Positions 45,801-54,741 of a stretch of DNA of 58,779 bases are shown piece by piece. The notes under the pieces were generated by a model that was not told the DNA's origin, did no database searches, and saw nothing but the letters and a program-made list of their open reading frames with translations. This DNA comes from CALXQW01 sp031553045 (GTDB taxonomy: Bacteria > Verrucomicrobiota > Verrucomicrobiia > Opitutales > Intestinicryptomonadaceae). Each line of letters starts with the position of its first letter. Position 1 is the first letter of the stretch. The position numbers and the translations under genes are program-made. The DNA lies in contig JAVBLZ010000007.1 in the NCBI GenBank assembly GCA_031553045.1, positions 1 through 58,779 on the forward strand. The letters are read 5' to 3'.

Positions 45801-46052
45801 GTTAAAATTATTCTTTACGCAAATTTGTTCAACCTGATGGGGCCCTCTCACCACATAAGCGGAGACTTGATAAACTGCAGCCCAAGAGACTTTCAGGCAA
45901 ACATATCCCCCAAAGATATTGCAGAGCATAAAACGCTTCTGGAAAAATGGGGGCGTAGGGAATTTTTGCCTGGCAATTATACGAACAACTACAACGTAAA
46001 TTCCTTCGGCGATATAGGCAAAGTATCTTTAAAATATTTTGAGAAAAAATAA
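42810..46052 (+). CDS. GH106-type alpha-L-rhamnosidase-like glycosidase (lipoprotein)
   Basis: A 1080-residue paralogue of the preceding gene, overlapping it by one base (TAATG). The N-terminus has a lipobox-like LCAC with C22 as the likely lipidated residue, so it is probably anchored in the outer membrane while its paralogue is soluble. The same landmarks are present: FRAIPFWSWNEEMRPDEI, GGAFVHSRVGLTIPYLGDDWF, FLYDEDKWPSGFSGG, SEFTDEPC and LTELYGVAG. Duplicated C-terminal beta-sandwich features (LVIEYPERCRIFINSKEVKY) also match. The pair probably differs in location or in the linkage attacked. Confidence 0.8.
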   Translation: MKIENIKIYAASAILLAALCACKTTDTKMSASVRSEFDFEKFQNPSNDFRAIPFWSWNEEMRPDEIRKQIDLIEQGGWGGAFVHSRVGLTIPYLGDDWFKAVDATIDECKKRNLKVFLYDEDKWPSGFSGGTVPLANENFRDKALIARPIGAKIPQNCTPIGKPFGGTQIYKWIAPLGHPQFNGTSSVDRMSKDAMAKFIEDAYEPYYKRYSKYYGNVITSEFTDEPCALFRSGAPLGAVAFSTDSFAEFQKEYGYDAKEHLQKIFDDVEGAQRFRIHWYKLNDKMFELNYTKQIGDWCAKHNIDLTGHMMAEGTPFRMRFWGNSVMQNYRHMQVPGVDFLGRKNSEQITAKQCQSVVNQYGKKRMLTELYGVAGGSLTFEDRQWIGLHQIVLGANLLNPHLSLYTMSGCRKRDYPQNIFYQQSWWTLNRELDIPLARLCYATSLGKYNADVLVIHPEASIAALWKPEGVGMKSDTDTTPYNANSALDLVKPDSKAAILPIEDAIQKLSVDLISAQIAYDFGDETIMKDIASVEDGKIKLGQMSYSVVILPAMETLRPSTFKLLKDFKSGGGKILKHTIYPIKIDGEINEELKEFIAQIPTYATERMPEEISKLIQNPLKISRLDEGIAQNIWTQVRDLKDGSRLALIVNQDRNKAFAGEFAFSGNFKRIRLLDHLSGQSKEVFAENKNGQLLLNAEVPQAGAKLYLLDNASPEGSKENFSEIKEFIFEKISAKILDENSLALDYASWTQSLDKSKLSKGSVPVLEIQRFLNSAKYDGPLTLQYKFKTKKLDAPKNLKLVIEYPERCRIFINSKEVKYAQLPYWRDIRWYPIDITPFITEGENTITLEYANFEYGDVAVYKPEKRRYGTEIEAIYLVGDFSVNTETTGNHPISAMLKSKKLPIYEQNVIIAESMYITNPDPVEFGDVSIQGLPHYTGRLEYKFSLPNDDSGSKKIMLCFEKLDTSVAEIFVDGKRVGALFAHPYSLDITAFAKPQAEVKIILYANLFNLMGPSHHISGDLINCSPRDFQANISPKDIAEHKTLLEKWGRREFLPGNYTNNYNVNSFGDIGKVSLKYFEKK

Positions 46053-46065
46053 AAATGTGTGAAAT

Positions 46066-48165
46066 TTATTTTGCCTTCATGCGCGACAAATCAAAATCCA
46101 ACATATTTTTTTCGCCGATTATTTTTATATATTTGCGCTCAAATTCCTTTTGTTTGGGCGTGTCTAGGGCTTTGAACACTTCCCACGCTTCTTTGGGGTC
46201 GCCAAGAGAACTTCCCTCTTGGGGGAGTTTTCTAAGCCCAAGCAAAAGCCCGCCTTCATTGGGATGGTCTTGCCACCTGTGGTTGTGAAACGCCTCAAGC
46301 GTGTCGATTTTTTCTATGCGCTTCCAAGCGTATAAAAAAGCGGCACACTGCTGGGCAAAACCCGATTTTGTGTAATCGCTATGAAAGCCCTGTTCGGAAA
46401 ATATCACCGTGCGGGGTTTTGCTGCGTATAAAAATTCTTTTTTATTTAGATAGGCAAAGAGCACTTCTATATTTTTCAGGGTTATTATTGGCGTATTAAA
46501 ATTAAACTCCAAACCAGTATCATTCCAAGCGTCCGCCTTGAAAAGATTTTTTGGATACGGATGATACGCCACGCCCCAATCAAAATTTGTCTCAAGCAAA
46601 GAGGCGGCGCACAAATAATCCAACATATCTTTCACGCAATAAGTGCGCCAAGAATTATCCACGGGGCTTTGCCAGTTATGCGTCAAAGAAATAAACACCC
46701 TTGAATGTTTGGAGTATTTCTTGGATAAAACTTCTACAATGCGCATAGAGCGCATATATTGTTCCATATACAAACTCATTGGCACTCTGCCCATATCCGT
46801 CCAATCGGCGGCGTAGTCAACCTCGTTATGGATAATCCAGTTGTCTATGCGCCCATGCGCATTCTTTTGGCTGTAACGCTTACACAGAAAATCTATCAAA
46901 GCCGCATAGAGCGTAAAGCCCTCTTGGTTTGTGAGATTGGGCATTGTGTAGGCGGAAAAACTCAAAGCCCCGGGATGGCACAAGATTTTTTCAATTTCTG
47001 ACTGTGGCTGCCTGATTAAAACTATGCCACTGGCTATTATGGAGTTTTCTTCGCTATATTTTGCAACGGCGTCTAAGCGGTCTATTATAGATTTGCGGAA
47101 GCTGTATTTCTTGCCGCAAAAGTCATGTTCTACGCTGTCTCCACTGTCTCTTAAAAACTGATTTAAAACAACATTTATTGTAATATGCCTTACGCCCAGA
47201 TCTGCCAATTCCGAAGAATTGCCAACTATAATAGACTCCGCACAAGTAATGCCCTTCTTTGATTTTATAATGGGTTTGGGTTCAAGATTATTTTGCACCG
47301 CCTCGAAATTGTTTGCATATCCTGCAAATGAAACCAAAACAAATTCACCTTTTCCATCTTTGGCAAGCACTGCAAATTTTGAGAGCATATTGTCGCAATC
47401 GCCCTCAAATCTAGGTATTTTTGCGCTATAAATTGTTTTGGAATCTATCTGCTTATTTGTCTGTGTAAGAGGAAATGTTTTTTCAAATTCTGTAATGCCT
47501 GCCAAATCTTGCCACATATTGATTTTTGCAATGCGCAAATCTTTTTGCCTGCCTTTTACACTCACGAGAATTTCCAAACTATCCGTCAACACCTTTACTT
47601 CAAGCACTTTTGCGGGGAAGTCTTTTCTATAAAATGCTGCGTATTTTTCACCCTTTTGCGCTAACTTTGCGTGTGTTTCCTGCTTTTCTTTTTGCGCCAT
47701 GCGCTCATCAGAATTGGGCGGGCGCAATACGATATTACGCACCTGCAAGCGCAATTTGGCAAGTGCGCCAAAGTCTAAACGTATCTGTGTGAATGAATTG
47801 TTCCAGACCTGATTTGTGGCCGCTTTTAAATTTAAACATGCCTTGTTCCAAGTTTCAGATTTTGGCAAATTGCCCATGCTTACGCAGGTTGAGGGACTGA
47901 TGGGCGGGCCGTAGTAAATCTGCATATCGCTTATACCTTCGGGGCAAAAATATTCAAAATCCAAAACGCAATCGTCTGCGCCGACAGAGGAAGTTTTGAA
48001 AACCGCATAAGGATCGCCGCCTGTCGTTTCTATGCTTAAAGCGCCCTGTGCCTCTTTGATTTCAACATGATTTGTATTTTTTGTGAGCTCAAATTTTGCA
48101 AGCGCCCAAAGATTTATTGTTGCCAAAAAAGCTACCGCCGCCCAAAACATTTTTGAAATCTTCAT
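46066..48165 (-). CDS. DUF5722-type glycosidase-like protein, secreted
   Basis: The ATG at 48163-48165 gives 699 residues and a signal peptide (MFWAAVAFLATINLWA); the frame extends 27 codons upstream, but that extension is unlikely. The first half is beta-rich and resembles a carbohydrate-binding region (about 30-180). The second half is TIM-barrel-like and matches DUF5722 proteins: RIDNWIIHNEVDYAADW with acid/base candidate E448 after Asn, and TVIFSEQGFHS with nucleophile candidate E591, as expected of a clan GH-A retaining glycosidase. The substrate is unknown. It converges with the GH106 pair (13 bases between stops) and is divergent from mutS. Confidence 0.72.
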   Translation of the reverse strand: MKISKMFWAAVAFLATINLWALAKFELTKNTNHVEIKEAQGALSIETTGGDPYAVFKTSSVGADDCVLDFEYFCPEGISDMQIYYGPPISPSTCVSMGNLPKSETWNKACLNLKAATNQVWNNSFTQIRLDFGALAKLRLQVRNIVLRPPNSDERMAQKEKQETHAKLAQKGEKYAAFYRKDFPAKVLEVKVLTDSLEILVSVKGRQKDLRIAKINMWQDLAGITEFEKTFPLTQTNKQIDSKTIYSAKIPRFEGDCDNMLSKFAVLAKDGKGEFVLVSFAGYANNFEAVQNNLEPKPIIKSKKGITCAESIIVGNSSELADLGVRHITINVVLNQFLRDSGDSVEHDFCGKKYSFRKSIIDRLDAVAKYSEENSIIASGIVLIRQPQSEIEKILCHPGALSFSAYTMPNLTNQEGFTLYAALIDFLCKRYSQKNAHGRIDNWIIHNEVDYAADWTDMGRVPMSLYMEQYMRSMRIVEVLSKKYSKHSRVFISLTHNWQSPVDNSWRTYCVKDMLDYLCAASLLETNFDWGVAYHPYPKNLFKADAWNDTGLEFNFNTPIITLKNIEVLFAYLNKKEFLYAAKPRTVIFSEQGFHSDYTKSGFAQQCAAFLYAWKRIEKIDTLEAFHNHRWQDHPNEGGLLLGLRKLPQEGSSLGDPKEAWEVFKALDTPKQKEFERKYIKIIGEKNMLDFDLSRMKAK

Positions 48166-48253
48166 GCAAACCTTACTATAAAAAACCCTGCACGATGTAA
48201 ATTTAATTATTTGCAAAAAGGCGGCGAATATATAATGTGCGCTCATTTATAAA

Positions 48254-50836
48254 ATGTCTAAGGGCGAACAGATTACACCTATGATGCAACAATATTGGGC
48301 GATACGCAATGCACTGCCCAAAGATACCCTTTTGCTATTCAGGCTCGGAGACTTTTATGAGATGTTTTATGACGACGCCGTGGAATGCTCAAACCTTCTT
48401 GGCATCACGCTGACAAAGCGGCAGAACTACCCAATGGCGGGCATACCCTACCACAGTGCGGCGCAGTATCTGCCAAAACTTTTGGCGGCGGGCAAAAAAG
48501 TTGCAATTTGCGACCAGACGGAATCCGCAGTTGCGGGCAAGCTTGTGAATCGCTCTATCAGCCGCATTCTAACTTCAGGCACTCCGCTTGAAGATACGCA
48601 CATAGACGGCGCTTCAAGCCACTATATCATGGCCGTAGATATTTCCAAGGACAGGCGTCTTTTTGCGTCTTGGATGGATTTGTCGGCAGGAGAGTGGCTC
48701 TGTGCGGAGTTCAAACGCCCCGAAGATTTCCTTCCGCTTTTAAGTTCTTGCGAACCGAAGGAAATCATATTGCCCGAAGAAGCCTCTAAGCGCTGGGCGC
48801 AAGAGCCTTCTCTTGCGGCTTGGCATGCGCTCTTTAGGGCGGTAATTGATTTAAGACCCGTAACGCTTTTGCCCGAATATCATTTTGACATATCCTATGG
48901 CGCAAATCTTGTCAGGCAAAATTTGAAGGTTTTAAGCTTGGACGGTTTTGGAATTGAGCCTGATTTTGAGGCATTGGGGGCGGCGGGCGCTGTCATTTTT
49001 TACGTCTCCGAAAACTTGCGCAGCACGCCAAAAAATTTGCACAGTCTGAAAAAATTTAGGACAGACAACGTGCTCTTGTTAGACCCTGCAACGCAGCGCA
49101 ATCTTGAGCTTTTTAGAACCACAAGCGGCGGCAAAGAAGGCACGCTTTTTTCAATAATGAACCGCACAAAAAGCCCGATGGGGCTCAGAAAACTTGAGCA
49201 TTTTATTTCCAACCCAAGTATGGATTTGAATGAAATTTCAAGACGCCAAAATTTTGTCTGGGAATTTTACAGTTATCCCTCGCAGTGCTCTTTTATTTCA
49301 GAATGTCTGGAGCAGGTAAGAGATATCCCACGCATTTTGGGCAGGCTGCAAAACGGTCTAAAAAACCCAAGAGAGCTGCTTGCCATACGCCAAAGCCTTG
49401 AACAAATTGAGCCTGTCAAAAAGACTATCAGGTCTATGTACAGCAATATTTGCGACTCTTTGATTGACTCGATTTCAGACTTTGAAACTCTCATAAAATT
49501 TTTATCAGACAGCTTGGCGGAAGAACTACCCTCAAAAATACAGGACGGCGGCGTGATAAAAGACGGCTTTGATGCCGAGCTTGACAGGCTGCGCTCTCTG
49601 GGCAAAGACAACATGTCTTGGCTTACGGAGCTTGAACTTTCAGAGCAGGCAAAAACGGGCATTAAAAATTTGCGCATAAAATATAACGGCGCATTCGGAT
49701 ATTTTATAGAGATTACAAAGTCTCACTTGCACCTTGCGCCGCCCAACTACATACGCCGTCAAACAATGACAAATGCGGAGCGTTTCACCACAGACGAACT
49801 GCGTGAAAAAGAGCGTGAAATTTTACACTCTCAAGAACGCTCGCTCGGGCGGGAAGAACTTTTATTTTCGGAAATCGTGGGGGAAGTTTTGAAATATTCT
49901 GAAAAACTTTTGTCGGCGTCTGAAAGATTGGCGGAGCTCGACGTATTCTGCGGCTGGGCGGAACTAGCAAGGCAGTGGGATTATTGCCGCCCGACAGTGG
50001 ACGATTCCGATTGCATTGAAATTGAGCAGGGCCGCCACCCTGTCGTGGAACAAATGCTAAGGCTTGATAAAATAGGTTTGGCACGCACGCAAAGTTTTGT
50101 GCCCAATGACGCTTTCATATCTTCCACACAAGAGCAAATTGCGCTTATCACAGGCCCAAACATGGCGGGCAAATCAACTTATATCAGGCAAATTGCGCTC
50201 ATCGCAATCATGGCGCAAACGGGCTCTTTTGTGCCCGCAAAAAAATGTACGCTCGGCATCTTAGACAGAATTTTTAGCCGCGTGGGCGCAAGCGATGAGC
50301 TTTCTAGAGGAAACTCCACATTCATGGTTGAGATGAATGAAACCGCAAACATCCTCAACAACGCTTCAGAAAGGTCTCTGATAATACTCGATGAGATAGG
50401 CAGAGGCACAAGCACTTATGACGGGCTTAGTATTGCTTGGGCGATAGTTGAACACCTGCATTCTGATAAAAAACGAGGGCCGAAAACATTTTTTGCAACA
50501 CATTATCATGAGCTTACCCAGCTTGAAAAAGCTCTGGAAAGAGTCGTAAATTACAGGGTCTGCGTGAAAGAGTGGAATGATGAAATCATCTTTGTGCGGC
50601 AGATTGAAAAAGGTGCGGCGGACAAATCTTACGGTATTCAGGTTGCAAGGCTTGCGGGGCTGCCAAAGTCTGTAATCAAGCGGGCGCAGGAAGTTTTGCA
50701 AGAGCTGGAAAATGAGGGCAATGTTGTCCTCAAAAATCTCGACGGCGACAAGCTTTCTTCAACCCCTAGGGCAAAACGCAGTCTGCAAAAAAACAATTTG
50801 CCGCAACCCAACGCAAACCAACTTTCATTCTTATAA
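48254..50836 (+). CDS. mutS: DNA mismatch repair protein MutS
   Basis: An 860-residue MutS. The mismatch-reading Phe-x-Glu is in LGDFYEMF (F34, E36). The connector, core and clamp follow, then the ATPase with Walker A GPNMAGKS at 634-641, Walker B IILDEIGRGTSTYDG and FFATHYHEL. The length is typical of MutS1. It recognises mismatches and recruits MutL (not in the window). It is the first gene of mutS-uvrC-gluQ; the uvrC ATG is 1 base beyond its stop. No Shine-Dalgarno site is visible. Confidence 0.97.
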   Translation: MSKGEQITPMMQQYWAIRNALPKDTLLLFRLGDFYEMFYDDAVECSNLLGITLTKRQNYPMAGIPYHSAAQYLPKLLAAGKKVAICDQTESAVAGKLVNRSISRILTSGTPLEDTHIDGASSHYIMAVDISKDRRLFASWMDLSAGEWLCAEFKRPEDFLPLLSSCEPKEIILPEEASKRWAQEPSLAAWHALFRAVIDLRPVTLLPEYHFDISYGANLVRQNLKVLSLDGFGIEPDFEALGAAGAVIFYVSENLRSTPKNLHSLKKFRTDNVLLLDPATQRNLELFRTTSGGKEGTLFSIMNRTKSPMGLRKLEHFISNPSMDLNEISRRQNFVWEFYSYPSQCSFISECLEQVRDIPRILGRLQNGLKNPRELLAIRQSLEQIEPVKKTIRSMYSNICDSLIDSISDFETLIKFLSDSLAEELPSKIQDGGVIKDGFDAELDRLRSLGKDNMSWLTELELSEQAKTGIKNLRIKYNGAFGYFIEITKSHLHLAPPNYIRRQTMTNAERFTTDELREKEREILHSQERSLGREELLFSEIVGEVLKYSEKLLSASERLAELDVFCGWAELARQWDYCRPTVDDSDCIEIEQGRHPVVEQMLRLDKIGLARTQSFVPNDAFISSTQEQIALITGPNMAGKSTYIRQIALIAIMAQTGSFVPAKKCTLGILDRIFSRVGASDELSRGNSTFMVEMNETANILNNASERSLIILDEIGRGTSTYDGLSIAWAIVEHLHSDKKRGPKTFFATHYHELTQLEKALERVVNYRVCVKEWNDEIIFVRQIEKGAADKSYGIQVARLAGLPKSVIKRAQEVLQELENEGNVVLKNLDGDKLSSTPRAKRSLQKNNLPQPNANQLSFL

Positions 50837-50837
50837 A

Positions 50838-52316
50838 ATGAGCCTTGACGGGCAATTAACCCTGAAAGAAAAAGTTAGGCGCCTGCCCGACTCCGCAGGC
50901 GTTTATCTGATGAAAGATTCTTTCGGGCAGGTGGTTTATATAGGCAAGGCGGTGTCTCTCAAGCGCAGGGTGTCGCAGTATTTCAACAAGTCTTACAAGC
51001 ACAGTCCAAAGATTGCGTCTCTCGTAAAAATCATCGCCGATTTCGACTTTGTTAAGACTGTCTCGGACGCTCAGGCGGTGATGCTTGAAAGCAAGCTTAT
51101 CAAGCAGTGGAAACCCAAATATAACACCCTCTTAAAAGATGACAAACGCTTTCTGTTGCTCAGGGTTACAATGTTTGAAGACCTGCCCCGCTTCTTGTTT
51201 GTGCGCCAAGCAAAGCAAGATAATTGCCTCTATTTTGGGCCCTACCTTTCCGGCTCATACGTGCGCTCAACTTTGCAAGAGCTTAAAAAGAATTTTGGAA
51301 TAATTTTGAGCGACGCTCATCCAAAAAAAATCTCCGCAGATTCTTGGCAAATTTATGACGATGCAAGGGCGCAAATTTCAAACTTTGAAAACACGGTAAC
51401 AAAGGCGTCTTACTTGACGCGGGTTGAAAAAGCTCTGGAGTTTTTGCGCGGCAAAGATTCGGATTTGCTTGCAACTTATGAAGAAAAAATGCGACAGGCA
51501 TCCATTGCGCAAGAGTTTGAGAGCGCCGCAAAATATAGGGACATAATCTTTGCGATGAATGAAACGCTCTATATGAACAAAACCCGCAAGAGCAGAGCCG
51601 ACATTTCCCGCTCCCCCAAAGACCTTGCTCTACTGGCTTTAGAGGCGCTCAAAGAGGCGTTGCGTTTGGACGCAACCCCAAGGGTTATTGAATGTTTTGA
51701 CATATCGCACATATCCGGAAGTTTTGTCGTGGCGTCTATGGTGCGTTTTGAAAACGGTCTGCCCGCAAGGCAAAAATACAGGCGCTTTAAAATCAAAAGT
51801 TTTACGGGAAATGATGATTTTAGGGCGATGAATGAAGTTGTGTTGCGCCGCTACAAACGCCTCAAAGAAGAAAAGCAGCCAATCCCCGACATTATATTGA
51901 TAGACGGCGGCAAGGGACAGGTTGCCTTTGCTTTGGCGGCTTTCAGGGCTGAAAATATTAGCCCAAACAAATTGGTTGGGCTCGCAAAAAAAGCGGAAAC
52001 CATAGTTCTGGAAAACGGTCAAGAGCTGCTCTTAGACAGACGCAATGAAGGGCTTAAACTCTTTCAAAGAGTGCGAGACGAAGCGCACAGATTCGCAAAT
52101 TCATTTTCTGAAAACTTGCGCAGCAAAAAAATTAAAGAGAGTGTTTTGGATGACTTTTCCGGGCTCGGAGAAAAGCGCAAAGCCTCAATTTTAGACCACT
52201 TTGGAAGCATAGCAAAAGTTAAGGCTGCGTCTTTGGACGAACTTGCCGCAGTTGAAGGCATAGGCAAAGACACCGCAAAAAGACTCTTTGAGTTCTTGAA
52301 AAAAATCTCAAAATAA
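50838..52316 (+). CDS. uvrC: excinuclease ABC subunit C, short form
   Basis: The ATG at 50838 gives 492 residues and the right N-terminus (PDSAGVYLMKD); the frame is open 42 codons upstream inside mutS. The GIY-YIG nuclease (about 18-95, VVYIGKAVSLKRRVSQYF) makes the 3' incision, the UVR motif (about 215-248) contacts UvrB, and the RNase-H-like nuclease makes the 5' incision with D288, D356 and H417. Two helix-hairpin-helix motifs close the protein (LGEKRKASILDHFGS, AVEGIGKDTAKRLFEF). It is about 100 residues shorter than E. coli UvrC because the segment between UVR and the RNase-H domain is only about 35 residues. Confidence 0.94.
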   Translation: MSLDGQLTLKEKVRRLPDSAGVYLMKDSFGQVVYIGKAVSLKRRVSQYFNKSYKHSPKIASLVKIIADFDFVKTVSDAQAVMLESKLIKQWKPKYNTLLKDDKRFLLLRVTMFEDLPRFLFVRQAKQDNCLYFGPYLSGSYVRSTLQELKKNFGIILSDAHPKKISADSWQIYDDARAQISNFENTVTKASYLTRVEKALEFLRGKDSDLLATYEEKMRQASIAQEFESAAKYRDIIFAMNETLYMNKTRKSRADISRSPKDLALLALEALKEALRLDATPRVIECFDISHISGSFVVASMVRFENGLPARQKYRRFKIKSFTGNDDFRAMNEVVLRRYKRLKEEKQPIPDIILIDGGKGQVAFALAAFRAENISPNKLVGLAKKAETIVLENGQELLLDRRNEGLKLFQRVRDEAHRFANSFSENLRSKKIKESVLDDFSGLGEKRKASILDHFGSIAKVKAASLDELAAVEGIGKDTAKRLFEFLKKISK

Positions 52317-52317
52317 T

Positions 52318-53145
52318 ATGCAAAAAAAAGAAAATATTTCCGAAACTTATAGGGGGAGAATTGCGCCTACGCCGTCCGGATTTTTGCATATAGGGCATGC
52401 GCAAACTTTTAAGACCGCCTTTGACAGGGCAAAAGCCAACTGCGGCAAACTGGTGTTCAGATTGGAAGATGTGGATAAAACAAGATGTAAAGAAATCTAC
52501 GCAAAAGCCGCAATTAATGATTTGAAGGCGGCTGGATTGACTTGGGACGAGGGCCCAGATGTGGGCGGCAAATTTGCGCCCTACATACAAAGCCTGCGGA
52601 CGCATTTTTACATATCCGCTTGGGAAACTTTGCTCAAAAAAAACCTTATTTACCCATGCAAAATCTCCAGACAAGAGCTAAAAAATAAAGCGTCTCAAAA
52701 CGCTTTCGGCGAAGCTGTCTTCCCAGAAAATTTGCGTGTAAAAAATTTCGACAAAAATCTATATAAAGCTCCAGACAATGTAAATTGGCGCTTTGCTGTC
52801 TCATACGGGCAGGAAGTTTCTTTTTTTGACGAATTATTAGGCGAGCAAAAATTTTTTGCGGGTAAAGATTTTGGAGACTTTTTAATTTGGCGCAAAGAAG
52901 GCTTTGCTTCTTATGAACTTGCCGTAGTCTGCGACGATATAGCCATGCAAATTACCGAAGTTGTGCGGGGCGAAGATTTGCTTTTAAGCACAGCAAGACA
53001 AATCTTGATTTATAAAGCTCTGGGCAAAGCCATGCCAAAATTTTGCCACTGCCCGCTAATCAAAGATGCTGAAGGCAAAAAGATATCCAAAAGCACTCTG
53101 GCAAACACTTCCGGATTGCATTTGAGAAATATGACTGTTAAATAA
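52318..53145 (+). CDS. gluQ: glutamyl-Q tRNA(Asp) synthetase-like protein
   Basis: A 275-residue class I synthetase catalytic core. The HIGH-type motif is in GRIAPTPSGFLHIGHAQTF and the KMSKS-type motif is in GKKISKST. The anticodon-binding domain of GluRS is missing, which is the mark of GluQ-RS; that enzyme attaches glutamate to queuosine in tRNA(Asp). The metal-site cysteines of the E. coli protein are only partly evident (LIYPCKISRQEL). The start lies 1 base past the uvrC stop, so cotranscription with the repair genes is likely. A truncated GluRS is the alternative. Confidence 0.88.
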   Translation: MQKKENISETYRGRIAPTPSGFLHIGHAQTFKTAFDRAKANCGKLVFRLEDVDKTRCKEIYAKAAINDLKAAGLTWDEGPDVGGKFAPYIQSLRTHFYISAWETLLKKNLIYPCKISRQELKNKASQNAFGEAVFPENLRVKNFDKNLYKAPDNVNWRFAVSYGQEVSFFDELLGEQKFFAGKDFGDFLIWRKEGFASYELAVVCDDIAMQITEVVRGEDLLLSTARQILIYKALGKAMPKFCHCPLIKDAEGKKISKSTLANTSGLHLRNMTVK

Positions 53146-53213
53146 ATACTTTCAGAAAATCTTAGCTCATATTTCTTGAAACTTTTTCTGCCCTCTGTTG
53201 TTGAACTGCTTGA

Positions 53214-54740
53214 ATGATGAAAACATTAGCGCACGTCTTTTTTGTCTTAATTTTATTCTCTAAAGTTTATGCAAACTTTTATGAGGATGATGGCTTTAAG
53301 CCCATAAACAAACTGGACGAAGTGTTTTTAAAGAGCCTCAACGGCAAAGAACTCAAGCCCGCCAACATCTGTTCTGACCCAGTTTTTTTAAGGCGTGCCT
53401 ATCTGGATATATGCGGCACAATACCCACAGAGCAAGAGGTTGTGTCTTTTTTTGAAAACCCAAACCAAGACAAGCGCAATAAGCTCATAGACACTCTGAT
53501 TGAAAGCCAAGAATATGCCGAATACGCTGCGTTTAGATGGAGCGATATTTTGAAAATCAAAGCAGAATTCCCTATCAATCTTTGGCCCAACGCCGCCCAA
53601 GCTTATTATAAATATATAATGATTTCTCTAAACCATAATGTTTCTTACATCAAAATTGTTGAAGAACTTATGACATCCACGGGCAGCAACTTCAAAGAAC
53701 CTGCGGTAAACTTTTTTAGGGCAATGCAAGGCAGAGGCGGCGATTTTTGCGCAGAGGCGGCATTGTCCGCCTTCTTGGGCGTGCGATATGACAGACTGCC
53801 TGAAAAAGAGCGTCAGGAACTTGCAAAATTCTTCTCAAAAATTTCATACAAAGCCACAAAAGAGTGGAAAGAGGAAATTGTCCACATAGACCCTCTCGAC
53901 AAAAAGCCCTTTAGTGCAGAATTTTTTGGGCAGAAAATAGACATACCAGGCGAAGCAGACCCAAGGGTATATTTTTTTGAGGAACTTGTAAAACACCCGC
54001 TTTTTGCAAAAAACTTTGTAAATAGAATTTTTGGCAGACTTACGGGAAACTATCTTACTAGCGATCCCGACGACCTTCTGAATGCAGAAATTTACAACCC
54101 CGCCCTTTTGGATTTTCTGGCAAAAGAATTTGTGGAAAGCGGCTATGACATTAAAAATTTGTATAGTCTGATTTTAAAATCTAATCTTTATAGACAGTCT
54201 TCATTTGCAAATTGCGACGAAGATGTGGCGGCAAAAAACCAGCTCTTTTACAGGCCTCGCCAACTTGAAGCAGAAGTGCTCATAGACATAATCTGCAAGA
54301 TTACGGGCACTACGGAAATTTACTCCAGCATGATTCCAGAGCCTTACACAACCATGCCCACAAACAAACGGGCGGTCTCTATCCCGGACGGCAGCATCAC
54401 CACTCCATTTTTAGAGCTCTTTGCAAAATCGCCAAGAGATACGGGTCTGGAAAAGGAACGTGAAAGCCTGCCGAGCTCTTCGCAAAGATTGCATTTGCTA
54501 AACTCCACACACATACGCAACAAGTTGGAAAAAAGCCCCGCTTTTGATGTGGAATTCCACAGATTGCCTTCCCCAAAAATCGCCGACGAGCTCTATCTTA
54601 AAATACTCTCACGTTATCCGATAAAATCAGAGAAGGCAATAGTTCTGGATTTGACATCAAGCAAAGAAAAACGCCATCAAAATGTCAGAGACATAGCCTG
54701 GGTGCTAATCAACTCGGAAGAATTTTTAAACCGCCACTAA
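53214..54740 (+). CDS. DUF1549/DUF1553 exported protein (no heme domain)
   Basis: A 508-residue protein with a signal peptide (TLAHVFFVLILFSKVYA, then NFYED); the second Met (53217) is an alternative start. The DUF1549 (PSCyt2) part is at about 28-215 with FLRRAYLDICGTIPTEQEV and a YAEYAAFRWSDILKI segment. The DUF1553 (PSD1) part is at about 225-508 with AKNFVNRIFGRLTGNYL, NPALLDFLAKEFVESGYDIKNL and QLFYRPRQLEAEVLIDIIC. In planctomycetes these domains usually follow a cytochrome (PSCyt1) domain; here there is no CxxCH. The function is unknown. It is the first gene of a tight three-gene unit with DUF1501 (1 base apart) and a PPC protein. Confidence 0.88.
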   Translation: MMKTLAHVFFVLILFSKVYANFYEDDGFKPINKLDEVFLKSLNGKELKPANICSDPVFLRRAYLDICGTIPTEQEVVSFFENPNQDKRNKLIDTLIESQEYAEYAAFRWSDILKIKAEFPINLWPNAAQAYYKYIMISLNHNVSYIKIVEELMTSTGSNFKEPAVNFFRAMQGRGGDFCAEAALSAFLGVRYDRLPEKERQELAKFFSKISYKATKEWKEEIVHIDPLDKKPFSAEFFGQKIDIPGEADPRVYFFEELVKHPLFAKNFVNRIFGRLTGNYLTSDPDDLLNAEIYNPALLDFLAKEFVESGYDIKNLYSLILKSNLYRQSSFANCDEDVAAKNQLFYRPRQLEAEVLIDIICKITGTTEIYSSMIPEPYTTMPTNKRAVSIPDGSITTPFLELFAKSPRDTGLEKERESLPSSSQRLHLLNSTHIRNKLEKSPAFDVEFHRLPSPKIADELYLKILSRYPIKSEKAIVLDLTSSKEKRHQNVRDIAWVLINSEEFLNRH

Positions 54741-54741
54741 T

